DNA from: an uncultured Oscillospiraceae bacterium
GTDB taxonomy: Bacteria > Bacillota > Clostridia > Oscillospirales > Oscillospiraceae
DNA: 7,103 nt
NCBI GenBank assembly: GCA_934569215.1
Contig: CAKTKF010000050.1
Location: 1 to 7,103 of the forward strand
Reading direction: 5' to 3'
Shown: in pieces, positions 5,027 through 7,103 of the stretch
How positions within the stretch are numbered: the first letter of the stretch is position 1
Layout of the letters: each line of letters opens with the position of its first letter
The notes under the pieces: model-generated
Databases searched by the model: none
Told to the model about the DNA's origin: nothing
What the model saw: the letters and a program-made list of their open reading frames with translations, nothing else
Position numbers and translations under genes: made by a program

Positions 5027-6832
5027 ATGGAAGAAATCAAAAAAATCCCAAGCCGCGACCAGATTCCGGCGGAGGACAAATGGGCGATCGAAGACCTGTA
5101 CGCTACCGACGATGCCTGGGAAGCGGATCGGGCAACCCTGGAGGAAAGCCGGAAGACCCTGGCTTCCTTTGCCGGACGCCTGGGGGAGAGCGGCGAAACG
5201 CTGTATGCCTATCTGGAAAACATGGAGCGGGTCAACGCCAAGGCGGAGCTGCTGGGCAATTACTGTATGCGCCGGGCGGACGAGGACACCCGGAACGCCG
5301 CCTACCAGGGGATGACCGGTAAATTTATGAGCACCGTGGTGGCACTGGGGGCGGCGTGCAGCTTTGATACCCCGGAGATCATGGCAATTTCCGACGAAAA
5401 GCTGGCGCAGTTTTACGCGGACTGCCCCGAATTGGAGCGCTACCGCCGCTTCCTGACAGACCTGCGCCGCCGCAAGGCGCATACCCTCTCCGCCGCGGAG
5501 GAAAAGCTGCTGGCGGCGGCGGGAGAAATGTCCCAGGCACCCGACACCATTTACGGCTCCCTCACCGACGCGGATATGAAGTTCCCCGACGCCGTGGATG
5601 CCGACGGGAACAAGCATCCTCTGACCCAGGGAACCTTCGTCAGCCTGGAGGAAAGCGGCGACCGGGTACTGCGCCGGAGCGCCTACGAGAATCTCTACGG
5701 CGTTTTTGGCGACTTCAAGACCACCGCCGCCGCCATCCTCAACGCCCAGAACAAGCAGCTGAAATTCTTCGCCGAGGCGCGGAAGTACGACACGGCCTTT
5801 GAAGCGTCCCTGGACGCCACCAACGTCCCCACCTCCGTCTACAAGAATCTCATTGAGACGGTTCACAAGAACATGGACAAGATGCACCGCTATGTCCGCC
5901 TGCGCAAGAAGCTGCTGGGCGTGGAGGAGCTGCATTTCTACGACGTGTATACCCCCTTGCTCAAGGATGTGGACAAGCGCATCCCCTACGAGCAGGCCAA
6001 GCAGACCGTCTATGATGCGCTGGCGCCCCTGGGAGACGGCTATCGCGCCATTCTGAAGGACGGCTTCGACCATCGCTGGATCGACGTATACCAGAACGAG
6101 GGCAAGCGCAGCGGCGCCTATTCCGCCGGCACGGTGGTGCATCCCTACGTGCTGCTGAACTACACCGGCACGCTGGACAGCCAGTTCACCCTGGCGCATG
6201 AAATGGGTCATGCCCTGCACTCCTACCTCTCCAACAAGCATCAGAACCCCATCGATGCGGATTATGTGATCTTTGTGGCGGAGGTGGCCTCCACCTGCAA
6301 CGAGGCGCTGCTGATGGAGTATCTTCTGAGCAAAACCACGGACAGAAAGGAGCGGGCGTACCTCATCAACCACTTCCTCGACCAGTTCAAGGGAACGCTG
6401 TACCGGCAGACCATGTTCGCCGAGTTCGAGCTGAACATCGGACAGATGGCAGCCCAGGGGCAGACCCTGACCGCGGACGTGCTGAGCGCCGAGTACAAGC
6501 GCCTGAACGAGTTGTACTACGGTCCGGATATGGTGGTGGACGATCATATCGCCATGGAGTGGGCGCGGATCCCCCACTTCTATTACAACTACTACGTCTT
6601 CCAGTACGCTACCGGCTATTCCGCTGCCATTGCCCTGTCCCGCCGGATCCTGCGGGAAGGCGAACCGGCCGTGAAGGATTACCTGGGCTTCCTCTCCGGC
6701 GGCTGCTCCAAGTCTCCCATTGACCTGCTGAAGGGTGCGGGCGTGGACATGACCAGCCCGGAGCCTGTGAACCAGGCGTTGGCGCTGTTCGACGAGCTGC
6801 TGGATGAGATGGAAGAGCTGACCCGGGAGTAA
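5027..6832 (+). CDS. pepF: Oligoendopeptidase F (M3 family zinc metallopeptidase)
   Basis: This 601-residue cytoplasmic peptidase cleaves short peptides and has the usual PepF length. The N-terminus IPSRDQIPAEDKWAIEDLY is a family hallmark, followed by a long helical PepF N-domain (about 110-180). The M3 catalytic site is HEMGH at residues 391-395: two zinc-ligand histidines and the general-base Glu392. The third ligand is most likely Glu419 in FVAEVASTCNEALL, which aligns with the Glu of the thimet-oligopeptidase EAPSQ motif. Downstream, IPHFYYNYYVFQYATGYSAA (about residues 510-530) is the conserved substrate-side tyrosine-rich segment. All catalytic residues are present and no signal peptide is visible. 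AGGAGGA (5014-5020) sits 6 nt before the ATG, under its own extended -10 promoter. A small gene follows after 4 nt and is probably co-translated. The M3B assignment is secure; the physiological peptide substrates are unknown. Confidence 0.97.
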   Translation: MEEIKKIPSRDQIPAEDKWAIEDLYATDDAWEADRATLEESRKTLASFAGRLGESGETLYAYLENMERVNAKAELLGNYCMRRADEDTRNAAYQGMTGKFMSTVVALGAACSFDTPEIMAISDEKLAQFYADCPELERYRRFLTDLRRRKAHTLSAAEEKLLAAAGEMSQAPDTIYGSLTDADMKFPDAVDADGNKHPLTQGTFVSLEESGDRVLRRSAYENLYGVFGDFKTTAAAILNAQNKQLKFFAEARKYDTAFEASLDATNVPTSVYKNLIETVHKNMDKMHRYVRLRKKLLGVEELHFYDVYTPLLKDVDKRIPYEQAKQTVYDALAPLGDGYRAILKDGFDHRWIDVYQNEGKRSGAYSAGTVVHPYVLLNYTGTLDSQFTLAHEMGHALHSYLSNKHQNPIDADYVIFVAEVASTCNEALLMEYLLSKTTDRKERAYLINHFLDQFKGTLYRQTMFAEFELNIGQMAAQGQTLTADVLSAEYKRLNELYYGPDMVVDDHIAMEWARIPHFYYNYYVFQYATGYSAAIALSRRILREGEPAVKDYLGFLSGGCSKSPIDLLKGAGVDMTSPEPVNQALALFDELLDEMEELTRE

Positions 6833-6836
6833 AGCC

Positions 6837-7103
6837 ATGGCAGAGCTGTTTTTGCCCACCCTGCACACCTTTGCCATGAACAACATCTTCACCGGCTCCA
6901 AGGGGCTGTTCCGCTTTCGGGCGGAGCCGAAGGTGGTCATGGCAAACCCGAAAGAGGTGGACTTTGCCCAGAGCGCCATCCATGTGGAATATTGGCACGG
7001 CCTTTACTGCTATGAAAAAAGCACCATGGAGGGGGAGTCCACCTTCCCCATGAGCGAGGAAGGCCGGGAGGACATGCGCCGCTGGCTGGAAGAAAAAATC
7101 TGA
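6837..7103 (+). CDS. Conserved-looking small protein of unknown function (88 aa), downstream of pepF
   Basis: I do not recognise a named domain. The 88-residue product is soluble-looking, with no signal peptide or membrane segment. Visible features are an N-terminal LPTLHTFAMNNIFTGSKGLF, an R-F-R-A-E-P-K-V-V-M strand-like stretch (26-35), a central aromatic-rich segment I-H-V-E-Y-W-H-G-L-Y-C-Y-E-K-S (48-62) and an acidic/basic C-terminal helix S-E-E-G-R-E-D-M-R-R-W-L-E-E-K (73-87). Histidines 10, 49 and 54 and the single cysteine 58 could bind a metal or act in catalysis, but this is speculation. The ATG follows the pepF stop by 4 nt, with GGGAG (6825-6829) 7 nt upstream, still inside pepF. 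Codon use resembles its neighbours, which supports a real gene in the pepF operon. The TGA stop is the last three bases of the window, so what follows is unknown. Confidence 0.8.
   Translation: MAELFLPTLHTFAMNNIFTGSKGLFRFRAEPKVVMANPKEVDFAQSAIHVEYWHGLYCYEKSTMEGESTFPMSEEGREDMRRWLEEKI

Noticed and set aside
5012..6979. A 655-codon open frame on the minus strand opposite pepF
   Set aside because: It is an antisense shadow: pepF carries the full M3 active site on the plus strand, and this frame lacks a ribosome site and runs past both ends of pepF without any recognisable motif.

Overview
The window reads as a chromosomal housekeeping segment from a moderately GC-rich, low-GC-lineage (Bacillota) anaerobe, most likely a gut clostridium of the Oscillospirales type. 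The grounds are the block SRP RNA - dnaX - ebfC (ybaB) - recR, which matches the Bacillus subtilis order scr-dnaX-yaaK-recR, a large SRP RNA with an Alu domain, strong Shine-Dalgarno sites of the AGGAG type, and a BaiN/HI0933-type flavoprotein. The taxonomic call is an inference from gene content and style; no 16S or other marker is present.

Layout. (1) 1-503: 3' part of a BaiN/HI0933-family flavoprotein gene, cut by the window start. (2) 514-808: a near-consensus sigma-A promoter and acpP (acyl carrier protein). (3) 809-1347: no protein gene. It holds the large SRP RNA (core about 852-1148, closed by an unbroken 28-bp terminal helix, 846-873 with 1127-1154) and then, starting in the T-run after that helix, a palindromic non-coding element of about 163 bp flanked by TA, which looks like a MITE. 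(4) 1348-3966: dnaX, ebfC and recR, tightly spaced and co-directional, ending in a strong hairpin (3972-4006) that can serve both strands. (5) 4015-4920, minus strand: an EamA/DMT-type transporter convergent with recR. (6) 4973-7103: an extended -10 promoter, pepF (oligoendopeptidase F, M3 metallopeptidase) and a 4-nt-spaced gene for an unrecognised 88-residue protein whose stop codon ends the window.

How the genes work together. DnaX (clamp-loader tau subunit), EbfC/YbaB (nucleoid-associated DNA-binding protein) and RecR (RecFOR recombination mediator) form the familiar replication/repair operon. The SRP RNA serves membrane protein targeting and acpP serves fatty-acid synthesis; both are growth-linked and may be partly co-transcribed, because no terminator separates them. 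The transporter and pepF are divergently transcribed from a 106-bp gap. The most notable non-gene feature is the MITE-like palindrome lying exactly between the SRP RNA 3' end and the dnaX ribosome binding site. It leaves only 23 bp between its flanking TA and the dnaX start, so any promoter for dnaX-ebfC-recR must lie within it or upstream. I see no defence, CRISPR or phage system here.
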